From: Euonymus europaeus
Taxonomy: Eukaryota > Streptophyta > Magnoliopsida > Celastrales > Celastraceae
Assembly: GCA_963580455.1 (NCBI GenBank)
Contig: OY756968.1
Coordinates: 22,847,996 to 22,911,995, forward strand
Reading direction: 5' to 3'
Length of the DNA stretch: 64,000 nt
This document shows, in pieces, positions 1 through 19,957 of this stretch. Both the position numbers and the translations under genes were made by a program. Positions within the stretch are counted from its first letter, which is position 1, and each line of letters begins with the position of its first letter. Below the pieces are notes generated by a model. The model was not told where the DNA came from. It did not search any database and was given only the letters and a program-made list of their open reading frames with translations.

Positions 1-266
1 GACTGTCTGGATTTTTCTAGGGTATGATCCATGACCGTGTGAAGGATGTGTTTCATGTCCCAGGAAAAAATTCTAATGAGACTTGGTTGTTGTAACGTTC
101 TAGAGGTTTGGCTTCTTGAGTCGAGTTGTAGGGTGGGGGACCGAGGAATATGTGCAACCTGTGTGCAGAGCCCTACAGTAAAATAAGACGGGTGGAGGTT
201 TTCTTATAGTTTTTCCATTACTAATTCGGTTTTGATCTATAACCATAACTCCACGTTTGTTTGCAG

Positions 267-1699
267 GACTTATTGTCCCAGACGTTTCTCTCGAGGAGAG
301 TGAACTTTTGAGAATAGAAGCCGTCAAGAATAACATCGAGCTGGTATTTTTTTTCTTCTTTTCAGGATACCTGGAAGAGTAATGTTCTCAATCAGGCATT
401 CTTGAATCTCTTCTACTTCTCCCTCCCCCACACCCAAACCCAAACCCCCCAGATTATGACTGAGAAAATTTTTAAAAAGACCTCCCAAGCAGCTCTGCCA
501 CTGGTATATGGCCGAGCAGAACATGTTAATTTTGTGATTGCATTGCTTTCATGTTAAACCTTCTGTAGTGACTACTATGTGCTTTTTACTCATCATCTAC
601 TGATTTTACGTATTCACATTGCTGTTGTTGTAAGGTGTTGTTCACAACGCCTACTACTCCAAATGATCGAATGAAAGCCATTGTCGAGGCATCAGAGGGA
701 TTTGTCTATCTTGTAAGAACAGCTTCCAAATAATTTCTCTTATTTATCATCATTTGAACAGTCGAGCTTCGTAAATTTCCCCCTCCCTTAGGCCTTGCTT
801 GGGAGAAGTGTTCGGAGGGGTTGGGAGGGGTTCGTTTTTGACTGTTTTGTTGTGTAGGTGAGTTCAACTGGAGTTACTGGTGCCCGTGCAAACACGAGTG
901 ATCGGGTTCAAAATCTTTTGCGGGAAATCAAGGAGGTCTGGTTTTTTTCAAATAAGTAAATTGGCAAAGCACTTGATATGAAAAATTGGCGGATTATTTT
1001 CTTTGTTGTTTGAACACCATCAAATCCTCAACTTTGTCCTAATAAAACGATCGAAATTTCCAGGTGAGAATTTTGAGCAAGAAAATTGATGGTCATAGAA
1101 TCATTTTAGATGCCTTTCAAACCTGAACTAGAAATCTAGAATTTTGAGAGAACTATTTCCGTTCCGATTTTTCTCTGTCACGTAGATCTCTTCTTTTTTA
1201 ATTGCAGTCGTTTCATTTGTTCCATAGACATTAGGTACCTTTTTCTTGGGTCACTTAGTTGTGCTGTTTGTGTTTGCATAAATCTCACTTAAAGGTTCAT
1301 ATTAGATAATACCCTTTTCATATAAGATTCATATCTGAAGCATCAAATTATGGAAGAACTGATACATGAAAGTGGACATTTTTGCAAGAAAGCATGTCAT
1401 GCCTTTGATCTTTGTCATGACAGACGACAACTAAACCTGTAGCAGTTGGCTTTGGAATATCCAAACCTGAGCATGTGGCGCAGGTTAGCTTTTTCTCTGT
1501 CGTTTTTAGCTTCGTTAGTCATTGATTCTAGCTCTATATTTTGCTCATTGTAATCTTGCTGCAGCTTGCTGGGTGGGGAGCTGATGGGGTGATTGTAGGT
1601 AGTGCAATAGTGAAGCTGCTTGGTGATGCAAAATCTCCCGAGGAAGGGTTGAAGGAAATAGAGACATTCATAAAATCCTTAAAATCTGCACTTCCTTGA
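267..1699 (+). CDS. TSA1: Tryptophan synthase alpha chain, 3' part (5' exons outside the window)
   Basis: The last five coding exons are 267-343, 635-712, 858-935, 1424-1483 and 1565-1699, all with GT-AG introns and closed frames, ending in TGA. They encode about 141 residues from [16 protein letters not shown] to a C terminus in KSLKSALP. The family converts indole-3-glycerol phosphate to indole, which is passed to the beta subunit; in plants it is a plastid enzyme with a transit peptide. Visible family features are the loop GLIVPDV, the segment [19 protein letters not shown], and the C-terminal phosphate-binding [13 protein letters not shown]. The first part of the TIM barrel with the catalytic Glu and Asp lies upstream of the window; positions 1-266 are intron. 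A free-standing indole-3-glycerol phosphate lyase paralogue cannot be excluded from this half alone. Intron 2 carries a MITE end at 791-836. The gene converges on V-ATPase F downstream. Confidence 0.93.
791..836 (+). mobile_element. MITE terminal fragment in a TSA intron (PIF/Harbinger-like)
   Basis: The sequence after TTA at 788-790 begins GGCCTTGCTTGGGAGAAG and matches the terminal inverted repeat of the complete MITE at 39031-39281, whose ends begin GGCTGTGCTTGGG. Only one end is recognisable here, so this is probably a truncated copy inside the second intron visible in the window. Confidence 0.4.
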
Positions 1700-2478
1700 A
1701 CACATTATCATTGTATCAAACATTTACATCTGTGACCTGTTTTGCTGCAATCTCATCGATCAAAATCAAAATCGCATAATAAAAGTAGCTATTTCTTCTG
1801 GGAATGTGAGATGATACAAATCTTTCCTCCTGGTAAGCTGTAATGCCAGAGTATTCATTTATTTTATTTTATAATAAAAGTGTAATATTCCCCTAACAAA
1901 TTCAATGACTTTTTCGTTCTAAATAAAAATAATCAAATTCAAGATGACAACTCTAAGGTCTAAGCATTCAATATTTCATTCACGATGAATTTAATTTTTA
2001 TTTTGAAAAAAAAAATCGTTAGATCCTGGGCACCAATCCAAGTAAATGAACTGATGTAATAAAAATGAGACCGATTTCTGCATTCAACCCCCTATCTAAT
2101 AGACTAATAGTCTGGTCTGCTAGTCAGTTCAATTGTCTTGCATGATTGCATATTCCCCTTTGCTGCTCCCCAGTCCCCACATCAACCTTACGAAACATAG
2201 GTCAACAAGATGGCATGAACTGATTCTAGCAAATCAAAGTTGACTACACTCACTGTTCTCGACTATTTTACTTATTCAAGTACCTCGGAAAAACATAAGC
2301 TGATAATACAATCATAGACGAAGGTGAACTATGAACGATAGAAAGATGGAGAGCAACTTCTGCATGAGTGAAGAAGACTGAACAACTTCACAGTTTGCAG
2401 TATACGATGATAAAGAACCAAACAAATTATAAATTATGCTCAATTTTTTAGAATATCATGCACTGTGCATATCCATAC
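1700..2478. other. Convergent intergenic gap, TSA / V-ATPase F
   Basis: The two genes end tail to tail here. The stretch holds their 3' untranslated regions and AT-rich spacer, with AATAAA-like signals near 1778 and 1873 for the plus-strand gene. I see no other gene. Confidence 0.6.
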
Positions 2479-5400
2479 TCAGCGTCTCCCAGATGCTACT
2501 GATTCGGCAGAGAAGAGGTTCTTCACTCGCGACAGAATTGAATCATGAGCTGGATCATAGGGATGGTCCTTGGAAGGAATCTCCAAGATGGCCGGGATTG
2601 GTGTGTTATAGCTATCAACTAAAAACCTTATCATATTAGCAACCTGAGAATTAGATGATAGAGGGTTATTAGTCACTTCAGTAAATCATGGGAAAGAAAC
2701 ATATGCTCATGTCTGTATTGGGTAACATCATGAAAAGAGAGATGAATAACAAAAAATTTGTGTTGCGTCCAAGCAGTCATGAGGAGACAATCAAAACAAC
2801 AGCAGTGGAAGCAAAGGCAAGCACACATAGACCTCCCATCAAAAAGTACAGAGGACATGAAAATTAGATATTATTAACAACTTTCTTGAAAGTAGTCCGT
2901 TAATTGCTCATATCCACACTGTAAAATTTCCACCTAAAATGAAATTGCTGGTATGAGAGGAGAGCACTCGAGGTTCAAATTAGGACCCTTGGACAAGCTT
3001 TGTATGAAGGACTAGTCCGGCATTGCGAATTGCGAATTGCTTTGCATAATATCTCATTCTTGTATTATTGTTGCATTTTTTTTCCCTTTCTTCTTACTGT
3101 TGTTTGTTTCTTCCCCAAGCAAAGTAGTAAACCAAGTATTACTATTAATGGCAACACGAGGTTTTTATAGAAGCTGGAGTGCTGATGTTCGAAGAGAAGG
3201 TTCCTTTTCATCTCACTTACAGCCATCATATTTGTGTATAAATGTTCATCTGTCCAATCAGCAGAAGCCTTTTGCACAAAAACATGATAGCCTAACTAAT
3301 TCGTTAGGAAATAGTCAAATAGGGTACAAGGAACAACTTACATATTGGCTTATCATTAATACTGCAACATCTTCCCTTGCTGTGAACTCTTTAAACGCAT
3401 CTTCAATTTGTTTCACAGTAGTTTCTGAAAAATTAATTGAGAGAAGAAAAAAATAAATAAGCAACCAAACATTCCTTTAGGCTTTAACAGAAATCACTCT
3501 AAAAACTTAACATAAAAAACATAACCTGCTTCTTCAGCCATCAGCAATATTGCCTATATAATATTCCAAGGACAACAAGGTTTGAGAAGTGAATGAAAGG
3601 TTTCTATTCTTGTGATGGCCATAGTCTCAGAAAATGAGGGGTTAGTTTACTTCCTCAAGAAATGGAAATAATTTTCAATAATAGAACCCCGAACAACCAA
3701 ATAAGGTACTAGACCTTCACATCAATATTTGAACATTTGGCAAGCATAGAGGACCTTACAATCACGTGCCAAAACTTTTTACCTCAGAATACATAATGGA
3801 TAGTGAAAGTTTAAGCCACCTACTCATGGTCTACGAAAGATGGTCATGAACAGGACATCACAAAAGGCATGCTAATCCATTAAGAACAATAACAAAAAAT
3901 TATTCAACCGAGCAATCTGAATTTCTTATAGGTTACTTCTCAAAGAAAGAGGGAAACCAATTTCCAAGCTGTTTTACATGCAAGTTTCTTACAAAACCCA
4001 GTAAGAAAGATACTCAATATGTGCCTTCATCAATCATCAGTATGAACCTAAACTCCTATAAAACTCTTAAGTGATTTGAGAAGATATCAAACACATGATG
4101 AACCTACATAGTTGGAATATATCACAAAAACCAATTACCATAATCGGTTGTGATCAATTAGAGAGCTAATATGAGCCACACGATTTGAAGGCAGAAAACC
4201 ATGCAGAGTTTGAGATCATACTTGAGTCCACAATAAGGTAATTTGTCTTTCTCCGCAAGTCAACATTACCCACTCCTGCAAGCAGAAATCCTACAACTGT
4301 GTCCTGTATTGAATGACTGACTCATCAGATACTTTCCAAACTATGACAAAAACCTTAACATAAGCTACATGTTCAGGGCATCAATAGCAATATAAATATA
4401 AATTCGTGATACCCTCAGCACCACTTCAAGTGCAAAATACATGTATATTAAAACGATAAAATCTACCATGACATACAATTACTTTTCTGCAGAAGCAATA
4501 AGTAGGTTCTTCGGTTATACTTTTCTAATTTTTGTAAAAACATGTTATGAAACTCATAATGAAATGATGAAGAAAATTGGACCTGATATGCTATAAGCCT
4601 AGTTTGCAAATGGTAACGTTAAAATTGATTGTTTTTCAAAAAAAAATTGAAGAATATAATACAGTGAGCTTTATGTAACCTTGCCCACCCTTCATCTCAT
4701 GGGAAAAGAGTGGGAGGTGAAGATGGGACAGCATTCTAGTTTCTTATGGGTATCAGCCATAATTAATCCCAGCCTAACATGGTGACATAGAGAAGTTAAA
4801 TAATTTGCCAATTTTTCAAGCTTATAATAAGGCCAAGCCAATCTCCATCCCTCTACAGGTCATCCCCAATAGCCATTGGGATTTTTCCTAGGCCTGCAAA
4901 ACTGCCATACTCAGACTTAATACTTAATCCTCTCTTTTGATTCAAGCACCATATAGCCTTCTCCCAACGACAAGCTGTTACGTGCAGTTCTGGTTTTGTG
5001 CTGTTAAGGTTACGTCTCTGTCATGAAGGGATTGGTTGGGGTCATGATAAGCAGCGCAGTGACGGTTTCTTGGCGAGCAAGCTTCGAATATATATTACGC
5101 ATAATGGGCTTTGGGTCGCAACTCCCTCCTGGTCCAGTCCAGTACCTTTATTATTATTATAGTCGTTAATGCATGGTTTACGTATTTGTTTTGGTTAAGC
5201 TTTATGTAGTTTCTAGAAGAAAAGTATCAGACTAGCTGGCACTGTTTTGTCCATTGTGTAATCCTAGATAGAGGATGCATCATGCATGCTTTTGTTTTGG
5301 GCAAGAAATGAAATACAAACTTTAGAATCCTTTACAGAACTCTCTCTTTCTTCTCTAGGGTTTTGAATCAAGAACAAGTGAGGCCGCCTCCTTGACTGCT

Positions 5401-6092
5401 TGGCCAAAAACCTGCTTTACAGATTAGAGTAACCATAATAGTTTCTTGGTTGGGTGTTCTAGTAGCAAGGAAGAACCTGACACAAGCTTTAATGAAAAGC
5501 AATTGGGGTCAGCTATGTAAATCCCTAGCAATTCACCGGTGCAAAGAAACCCCACCCATCCTCTCTCTCTCTACCCACCCATATGCAAAAATCCACATAC
5601 AAATACAGTGGCTGCACTTAGTTTAGGCTCTAGTTATGTATACATGGAGAAGTTAAAATCAGCATCCTCTACTAAGTCATCTTGCAGCCCATTTGTTCAT
5701 TAATCCACGTCTAGCCAGAAAGACTTAGCTAATGATGCAGAAATTCAAACGTTAAATGCAATCAGCAGCATAACAAAAGACTCCACTGTAACACTTATGA
5801 TTCAAATTTTCACAAATAACACTATAATTCTAATATGCAACCTTACTGTCACATATGAACAAGCATAACACTACCATCAACATACTTTGTATCCTTAAAT
5901 TTATCAAGAAAACAAAAAATCAAATGCAGATTAAACTTGAAATCACATATAGTTGTGCTTAAGCACACAGATGGTCAGTGGCAACATCTCAAGTAATTAG
6001 ACAAGCTTTATGCCATGAACTCATATTACCTCATCTGCAATCATTGCAATAAGAGCTGAATTTTTCTGCGGAATCGGAGTTCTCCCGGCCAT
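2479..6092 (-). CDS. VHA-F: V-type proton ATPase subunit F
   Basis: Four coding exons on the minus strand (6030-6092, 4222-4303, 3342-3424, 2479-2643) join in frame to a 130-residue protein, the usual length for this subunit. It begins MAGRTPIPQKNSALIAMIAD and contains DTVVGFLLAGVGNVDLRRKT, NYLIVDSKTTVKQIEDAF, REDVAVLMISQYVANMIRF and PIPAILEIPSKDHPYDPAHD. Subunit F sits in the central stalk of the V1 sector of the vacuolar/endomembrane proton pump and takes part in rotary coupling and assembly. All introns are GT-AG. Intron 1 (4304-6029) is long and without a recognisable gene. A 5'-UTR intron is likely: a donor at about 6384 on the minus strand is followed by an acceptor just before the ATG. 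The gene is divergent from the bZIP gene. Confidence 0.96.
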
Positions 6093-6768
6093 TGAATATG
6101 AATTATACAGCTACTGAAGGAGAAAAACAAAGACGCATTAAAAACTACACAGAGTTCTTGTTTAAGGTATAGATCGAATGAATTAAACTCGACTTTGGAT
6201 TAAGATAAAAAAAAATCACAAAAGTAATCAAGAAAAAGTAGTTCGTTTAGCTTAATGCGAATGGAACAAAACTTATAAGTAAAACGGGAAAAATTCGTAA
6301 CATCAAAACTCGAGCGAGATCGATCCTTGACTATTCAGAGAGAAACAGATAGAAAACAAGGGAAACCACGAGAAAATAACTGACCGACAACGCAGTGAAA
6401 TCTGGGTTGGCGACCGACGGAGATGGAGATCAATTCACTTCGCTCCTTCTGTTTTGCTTAAATTGATTCTTTTATTTACTGTATTATATTTCCATTTAAT
6501 TGGAGTTGAGCCCATATGAATATGAAAGCCCATTAAGGCCCATTGGTCCAGCGAAGAGTATTATATTATTCTTTTAACCCAACTTTACTTGCAAAAAGTC
6601 AGATTATAGTGGCCGTTGATATCTGAGAGTGGCTTAATCTTGCACCGGGATGATGTGATAGTTGTTGCAGCTGATCATTTCTTCAATCAAAAAAATCGCG
6701 AACGTTAGGAAACCACTGAACCAAGCAATTGTCAGAAAAGGCGAGGAGGAAATAGGAGAGGGAGAGAG
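6093..6768. promoter_or_regulatory. Divergent promoter between V-ATPase F and the bZIP gene, with site II motifs
   Basis: The two start codons are 676 bp apart and face away from each other. After allowing for the spliced 5' leader of V-ATPase F (up to about 6440), little more than 300 bp remain for both promoters. Three copies of the plant site II core (GCCCA/TGGGC) lie close together: GAGCCCAT near 6508, AAGCCCATT near 6527 and AGGCCCATTGG near 6536. Such motifs are typical of constitutively expressed, growth-linked plant genes. The transcription start sites are inferred. Confidence 0.6.
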
Positions 6769-9700
6769 ATGAACGGATTGTCCTCGATTGGTGATTTCTC
6801 CGACTCGTTCTGGCAGTCTCCGACGCCGGAGATGCACCGTAGCGAATCGGAATGGGCGATTCTGAGACTTCTGGAAGAGGATGCTTCACCTCTTCTGCTT
6901 AGCAACAATGATGCTGCTGCGGGTGCGCAACCGTCGAAGCCTGCGGAAGGTAACGATGATAACGTGATCGAGATCGAGAGGACGTCAGCTCCTGCCCCTC
7001 CGCCGGGGTCTTTGGATCACGCGCTAGAAGCTCCGAGCGATTCCTATGAGTATCGCGCATATCTCCAGTCCCAACTCGAAATCGCCTGCGCTGCTGTTGC
7101 CCAGTCTCGGGTATCTTTTTCTCTTATCTTCATAATCGAATATGTTAGGACATTATGATGTGACTAATTATTTTAGAATTTAAACTGTTCATAGATATGA
7201 TAGGAGACAGAGTTGGGAATGACCCTTTGAATTTAGAACTTTAATGGAAGTCTGTGTGCTTAATTATTATTATTTTGTGTTTCTGTGTGCTGGCGTCATC
7301 TATGAAGCCTGAAGGTTTTTCAACTTCACCCAAAAATCAATTGCAGGCTTCAGACCCTTCTCGGCTAGAATCCCAAGCCAATGGTACGTGGCATTTTATT
7401 TTTCAGCCATGAATGTGTTGAAATTATTTGCATTATATACTACTTTTACTACATTCAAATTTTAAGGCTTTCAACTTTGCTCCTTCCATAATTTTTCTCA
7501 AGCGATATGTACTCTTGTGGATGACAGGTGCTATGAACCTTTGGATTTTGACTGTTGATTTATCCTTGTGAGCTTGGTTTTGTGGAATCGAATCCATCAT
7601 TGTTCATCTTATAATCACACACTTGTTTTATTTTGCAATGCAATGTGCTGCCTTTTTTTTATAAACTAGATTGAGTTTTTTAAAATTATTGAGACTTCAA
7701 AAGGGCTTGTTGAGTATGAAAAACCTTTCTTCATCGTTATTGAGTGTCTTTTAAAAATACTTTTAGGGTGGGGATGTGTAATCTTGGAATCTCAGGGTAT
7801 TCCAGCGACAACTGAGGATTAGTGGAACTGTTTTGCTAGCAATTCCATTCAAAGGCTAATATCATATAGATTGGCCAGAACTGAAACCTAGGTCTGTTAA
7901 TTGTCTATTATGTTTTTCTCTTAACTAGCCAGTTATCCTTGGTTCATCTTGCAATTTCCTTGGGAATCAGTCATGTTTATTTGGGAGTTTGACCAACCAT
8001 TGTCTTGGTTTCCAACTTGTAAAGTTGTAATGACTCATGGGAAAATTTCCATTCCATTATGAGTTTCATATTTTAAGCAGGCAATCTCATACTTGTTTAC
8101 TCATCATAGGTACTGGACATGTTCTCATGATGGAACAAAGTAAGGCCAATGATATACCAATTGGTATTGCTGCCTTACCTGGTTTTCAAAAAAAATTGGA
8201 GGTACTACCGGCCCAAGCAACTAGCGGGTCATCAAGGGAATATTCAGATGATGATGAGTTTGAAGGGGAGACTGAAACTAATGATAATATGGATCCTGCT
8301 GATACAAAACGTGCAAGAAGGTAACCAGACATACCAGTATTTTGTCTCTCATACATTCGTTTTCTTTGAAAAGTTTCTGCAAGAGTGAGAAGCTTTTTGT
8401 GGAAATTATTTCCCATCCTTTGTTTTGTTACTGCCTATTTTTGTCTGTTAATCTTATGAAAGGTTAATATGTACTTAGTTGTGCTCTTACCCAACTAATT
8501 CTTATTGGTCAATGGGTCCAATGCCTTGATGACATCCAAAATTTTGTGTTCAAACAAGAGGAACGTTGGGTTGATAGCTTTGTGTACTTAGTCTGAACAA
8601 GGGCATTACGCCCTAGAAAACTTGATCTGGACAATTTTCTGGAATCCTATGTTTTTCAAACCGAAAGGTTTTGATTGTTTTTCTGAGGGGATGACTCTTT
8701 CACTGGACTTGCTTTTAGAAAATATTTGTAAATGACAGGCTCATTTTCCACTAAATGTCTAAATCTGTGAATTACCTCAAACTCAACGTTTGCAAGTTTA
8801 ATACAACTGCTAAATACTCCCCTCCCTTTGAAAATTGAAGGACAGGGCTTTGTAATTTGTATGTTGATGGCTTAATGATGGCTCAGGATGTTGTCGAATC
8901 GGGAGTCAGCTCGACGCTCTAGAAGAAGAAAGCAAGATCAGATGAATGAACTAGAAACACAGGTTTTTGCTTCATCTTTGCCTTGTCTCTCTTTCTCACT
9001 CAGACACTTGTCTCAACAATTTTTTCCTATGTTTAATAATTAATGAAGTTATATACGTGCTTTTTATAGTCTGGTCAGCTAAAGGATAAGCACTCTTCTT
9101 TACTGAAGCGTCTCACTGAGATTAACCAAAAGTGTGATACTGCTTCTGTTGACAATAGAATTTTGAAAGCTGATATTGAGACATTAAGGGCAAAGGTTAG
9201 TTTTCAATTTGTGTATTTTTTTTGATTTGATTTTTTATATGGCTTGTTGAACATATGAAAATTTTTGAAGTTTAGCAGTGCCATTGTGATTTACTTTAGA
9301 GGGCAGGAAAACGAGAACTCTTAATTTTAGGACTGCGAGGTTTCTGAAATAACTAAACATACATTAAAATTGAAATATAAATCTTCAGATTTGGTTGTCT
9401 TTCTTAAATGATCCTCTATGTAGCATGGGGTAAATTCAGATTTCTGGTGGAGTGCTATGATTAATACTGAAGTTATCACAATGGTTTCATCATTCATGAA
9501 AATGAATTAACTTTAGTGTATCTTGTATTTGGGTTTAAGTGGAGCTTGATCTTTGTATGTAAATGAGAGAAATTATAAATATGGCATGGACTCTCAAGTC
9601 AATAATTAACATAGTAATTGTATACACTTGATGCTCAGTGATGTTTTACGCAAGCCCTTGGTCAGTGTAGTCACCTAATTTTTGACAATCCTTGAAGTTC

Positions 9701-10503
9701 TTTAGTTGAACAAAGAATTACAATAGTTAAGTATTTTGATAAACCGTTGCATTGGTAAACAACTCTTGTGCACAAGACTTTCATGGTGGATGGCTTCGGA
9801 GACAAGCAACTTGTGACCTTTAGTTGCAACCATGTAACTCTATCATTGGGCTACATGTTCTCCCTTGACTAAATTACTGCATTGTATTCTAAAAATATAA
9901 AATTATGTGTAACTAATTTGGTTGTAGCAAGCTTTGTGGAAGGTTGTCCATGTGTAATGTATACTATGTACTCAGTTGATTCAGTTTCTTGTTCTATTGA
10001 TCAAGTCTGCTATATGAATTTTCTTTTAGGTGAAGATGGCTGAAGCAGCAGTTAAACAAATGACAGGGGTGAACCCGAGACTTTTAACAATGCCCGGCCT
10101 ACCAAGTGCAGGCATGCCTTTTATTACTAGTCCAGTGGATACATCTAGAAATTTTGTACAAATGCAGCCAAACCCCAATCAATTCCTCCACCAGCCAGCC
10201 CCGATTGTTTCTAATACAACTCTGCATAACCCGAAATTGAACCCCAGCTTTACTGACACCACCCTGGTTCCTCTAGTCGAAAATCCCCACAATCTTGGAG
10301 TTAATAATGTTGGTTGTGTTCCTCCTGTGCAGCCTTTGGCAAATGAAGCAAATATGATTGGAATGCCTTTCGTTCACCGAGGACCAGTTGTTGATCAGTT
10401 GCAGAAGCATGTTGGCTCCACTCTCATTCCAGGTGGGACTTCCTTACCTGATTTGGCTTCACTACATCCCAATGCCATCGCAAAGACCAATAGCAAAAAC
10501 TAA
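6769..10503 (+). CDS. bZIP transcription factor, group C (BZIP10/BZIP25/CPRF2-like)
   Basis: Six coding exons (6769-7110, 7347-7383, 8110-8320, 8887-8962, 9070-9195, 10030-10503) join in frame to 421 residues. The basic region is [12 protein letters not shown] at about residues 201-212, with the invariant Asn201 and Arg209 spaced N-x7-R. The first zipper leucine follows at 219, and a long zipper runs to about residue 265 ([33 protein letters not shown]). The N terminus ([29 protein letters not shown]) and the serine/acidic stretch [15 protein letters not shown] before the basic region are typical of plant group C factors. These heterodimerise with group S1 bZIPs and bind ACGT-type elements in energy, amino-acid and seed-gene control. 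The last exon codes for a long Pro/Asn-rich tail ending [10 protein letters not shown]. Which orthologue this is cannot be settled here. Confidence 0.93.
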
Positions 10504-11043
10504 AATTAGGCTTGTTTTTTTTTCCAGTCTTTGTGATTGAAAACGTTACCTACTGTTATGATTTGCTGATTGAATCAGATCATGAATTCTGATGGATATC
10601 AAATAGTAATTTTTGCTTTTTTTTATAAAAAAAAATTAGGAAAGGTGAGTGAGGCTCGAATTACAAACTACTTAGTTTATCAACTGAGCTGCTAACTTTT
10701 GTAGACCATGAGGAAAATGATGAAATAAAACACGATAAAATAACAAAATGGTGGAATTTTGAATTGTAGATTAATGGGAAAGATTGAAAACAATCGATTC
10801 TGAAATTAATTAGAGGTTTTATGCCCCACTAAGGATTTTGTTTTTTACCCTTTAATCGGACTTATTATGGAGACCTTAAAAGTTCACTTTTTAGCACAAG
10901 AAATTTTATGTTAGAAATATTCACAAAAAATGTCGACTTATTGAGTTATTGTGGAGGCAATGCCCACAAAAATTAATCAGTTTTTGGCCATCATTTCCTC
11001 TTGGTCTTGGGGACGCGTTTGAATATGCTCACTGGTTTAATTA
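10504..11043. other. Convergent intergenic gap, bZIP / GCN5
   Basis: Tail-to-tail spacer containing both 3' untranslated regions. It is AT-rich and I see no further gene. Confidence 0.6.
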
Positions 11044-17980
<6,937 letters not shown>

Positions 17981-19957
17981 TAACCTGTTTGAATTGTCCT
18001 GGTGAATATCTAGCCTTGTAGGGTTTTGCAGATGTTTTTTGCACGGTAACGCTGCACTCCACAGCGGGAAAGAGATGGGCTTTATCTGTTAGTTTTTTTT
18101 TTGAAGAAGGCTTTATCTGTTAGTTGAGCCCAGTACTTTTGACGGGCTAATGAATAATGACGGAATGGACCCTATGGCCTAAAGCCCAAAACCTGATAGT
18201 AGCTCGTCGTTAAAAACAAAATATAAGTGCAAATAAATCAAAATGGGCTAAACCATTCATTATACCTCCAAGTTTACCCTATTTCTCGTTCATGCCCTTC
18301 AAATTTTATTTGTCTTATTTCTGTCATCTAAGTATCATTTTGCAACCCATTTATAATCGAGAAAACGAGTAAACTTAGAGGCTAGATAGTATGATATTTA
18401 TCTTATTTCTGTCATCGAAGTATCATTTTGCAACCCATTTATAATCGAGAAAACGAGTAAACTTAGAGGCTAGATAGTATGATTTAGACAGTCAAAATGT
18501 ATGCCCATTTTTATATACATCATTTTTGGAGGGAAAAAAATTAGTTTTTTAGTGTCTGTTACAGAAAATTTCCTTTTGGAAAAAAAAATTAACAATTTTT
18601 CTCATGAACAAATATATTTTCCAAAAGTTTGATTTCCTTTGAAATAAATGGAACTTATGTGTGCATACGATTTCATTCATTTTTTAATATTGTGATCGAT
18701 GGAGAAAAAACCGATAACGCAAGGAAGAAAGCGACGGCTCTAGAACAGACAGATTTGAAAGAGGAGCAAAAGCAGGTTCATGAACCTCAAAAAGCTGGAG
18801 ATGACAAAGCAGCAACAAAAGTCGCAGGAGGCCACGTGATCTATGCGATGGGGCTAATGGCTCTGAATTTTGAAGGAAAAGTCTTACGGTTTAATCTAGA
18901 CTAGTATAGTATATCAGCGCTACGCGCGTTATAATCTTTAATTTTTTTAGACATTGTTGATTTTTTTTCAAAATAATTATAATGATTTCAATCAAATATA
19001 TGATTTAACGGTTGTTGATGAAACATAATATTGTAACAACGATATTAAAATTTATTACTGATATTTTTCGCATGTCCAAAATGAACCTTTTAGAATGATA
19101 TCCTAAATTTTAGGGCTCAAAATTAGATTTATTTTTTATCTCTTTAATCGTACAACTTATGTGCCTCCCTATGGAGCATTCGTGAGACTTAATATTAACT
19201 AAAAAAATTATACAAATGATTTAAGAAAATACTCACCGGTGGGTATTGATGTAGTGTTTCTCTATATCACCAGGTAATGAGGTCATCAAAGTACTTAAAT
19301 TTTATTTGTGGTAGAATACTCTTTTCTTCTCTATCAACATGTAAAATTAATCGAATGGGAGTCTTCTTTGCTTTTACCTCAATAGAGTAAATACTTGGGA
19401 TATTTAACAAGACTGCATTTTTAAACCATCATTAGTCATCCATAAAATTACCAAATTTACTTAACCTTAATACGATTAGGTTTACACAAAATATAGCTTT
19501 TGCCATAAAATAAAATAAAAAGGAAATAGTGCGATATGTGTATCTCACATTAGTTTATGTTGCTCAAATCATGTGATTTATATCGAAGTTTGATTTTCTA
19601 CCACATATAAGAGCCATTTTTATGGGCCTAAGTACCAGTAAGTAAAACGATCCAATAATAAGTAGTGTGAGTTCAATGTATCTACGAGAATCAAATAATT
19701 CAAAGTGGACAATATAACTAATATTTATGATATGATATTCCATTCTACTACATAACTGGAGAAGTATATATTAATTCTCTGAAATTGTCTTTTTATCATA
19801 AAAGGAAAAAAAATAATGTAAATAATGTACCATCATAAAGTTACAAATTATGAGAATTTTTTCAATCTTAAAATTGTTTATTTATCATTTATTGCAGCGA
19901 TAATTCAAAAGATAAACTTCAAGACATGTAGTTCTTCAGATTGATGGCAATGACACC
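17981..19957. other. Intergenic region upstream of GCN5 and downstream of DJ1E
   Basis: The part next to GCN5 (to about 18250) is its promoter and leader, with GGGCT/AGCCC motifs near 18125, 18149, 18183 and 18245. A direct tandem duplication follows at 18313-18483. A 91-codon open frame at 18629-18904 has no recognisable homology. The rest is AT-rich spacer and the DJ1E 3' flank. Confidence 0.5.
18313..18483. repeat. Direct tandem duplication, unit about 83 bp, offset 88 bp
   Basis: The block starting TCTTATTTCTGTCATC and ending TAGATAGTATGAT occurs at 18313-18395 and again at 18401-18483. I see only a single mismatch (CATCTAAG versus CATCGAAG). The near-identity points to a recent duplication. 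Confidence 0.93.

Noticed and set aside
3037..3456. 139-codon plus-strand frame
   Set aside because: Antisense to V-ATPase F intron 3 and exon 3; low-complexity start and no recognisable domain.
18629..18904. 91-codon open frame with a Lys/Glu-rich middle
   Set aside because: No domain or homologue recognised, no nearby promoter features, and the start sits in AT-rich spacer. Could be a gene fragment, but unsupported.
18899..18945. Possible Helitron 3' end on the minus strand (short GCGC-GTA-GCGC hairpin, then CTAGT)
   Set aside because: The stem is only four to five base pairs and no matching 5' end was found.
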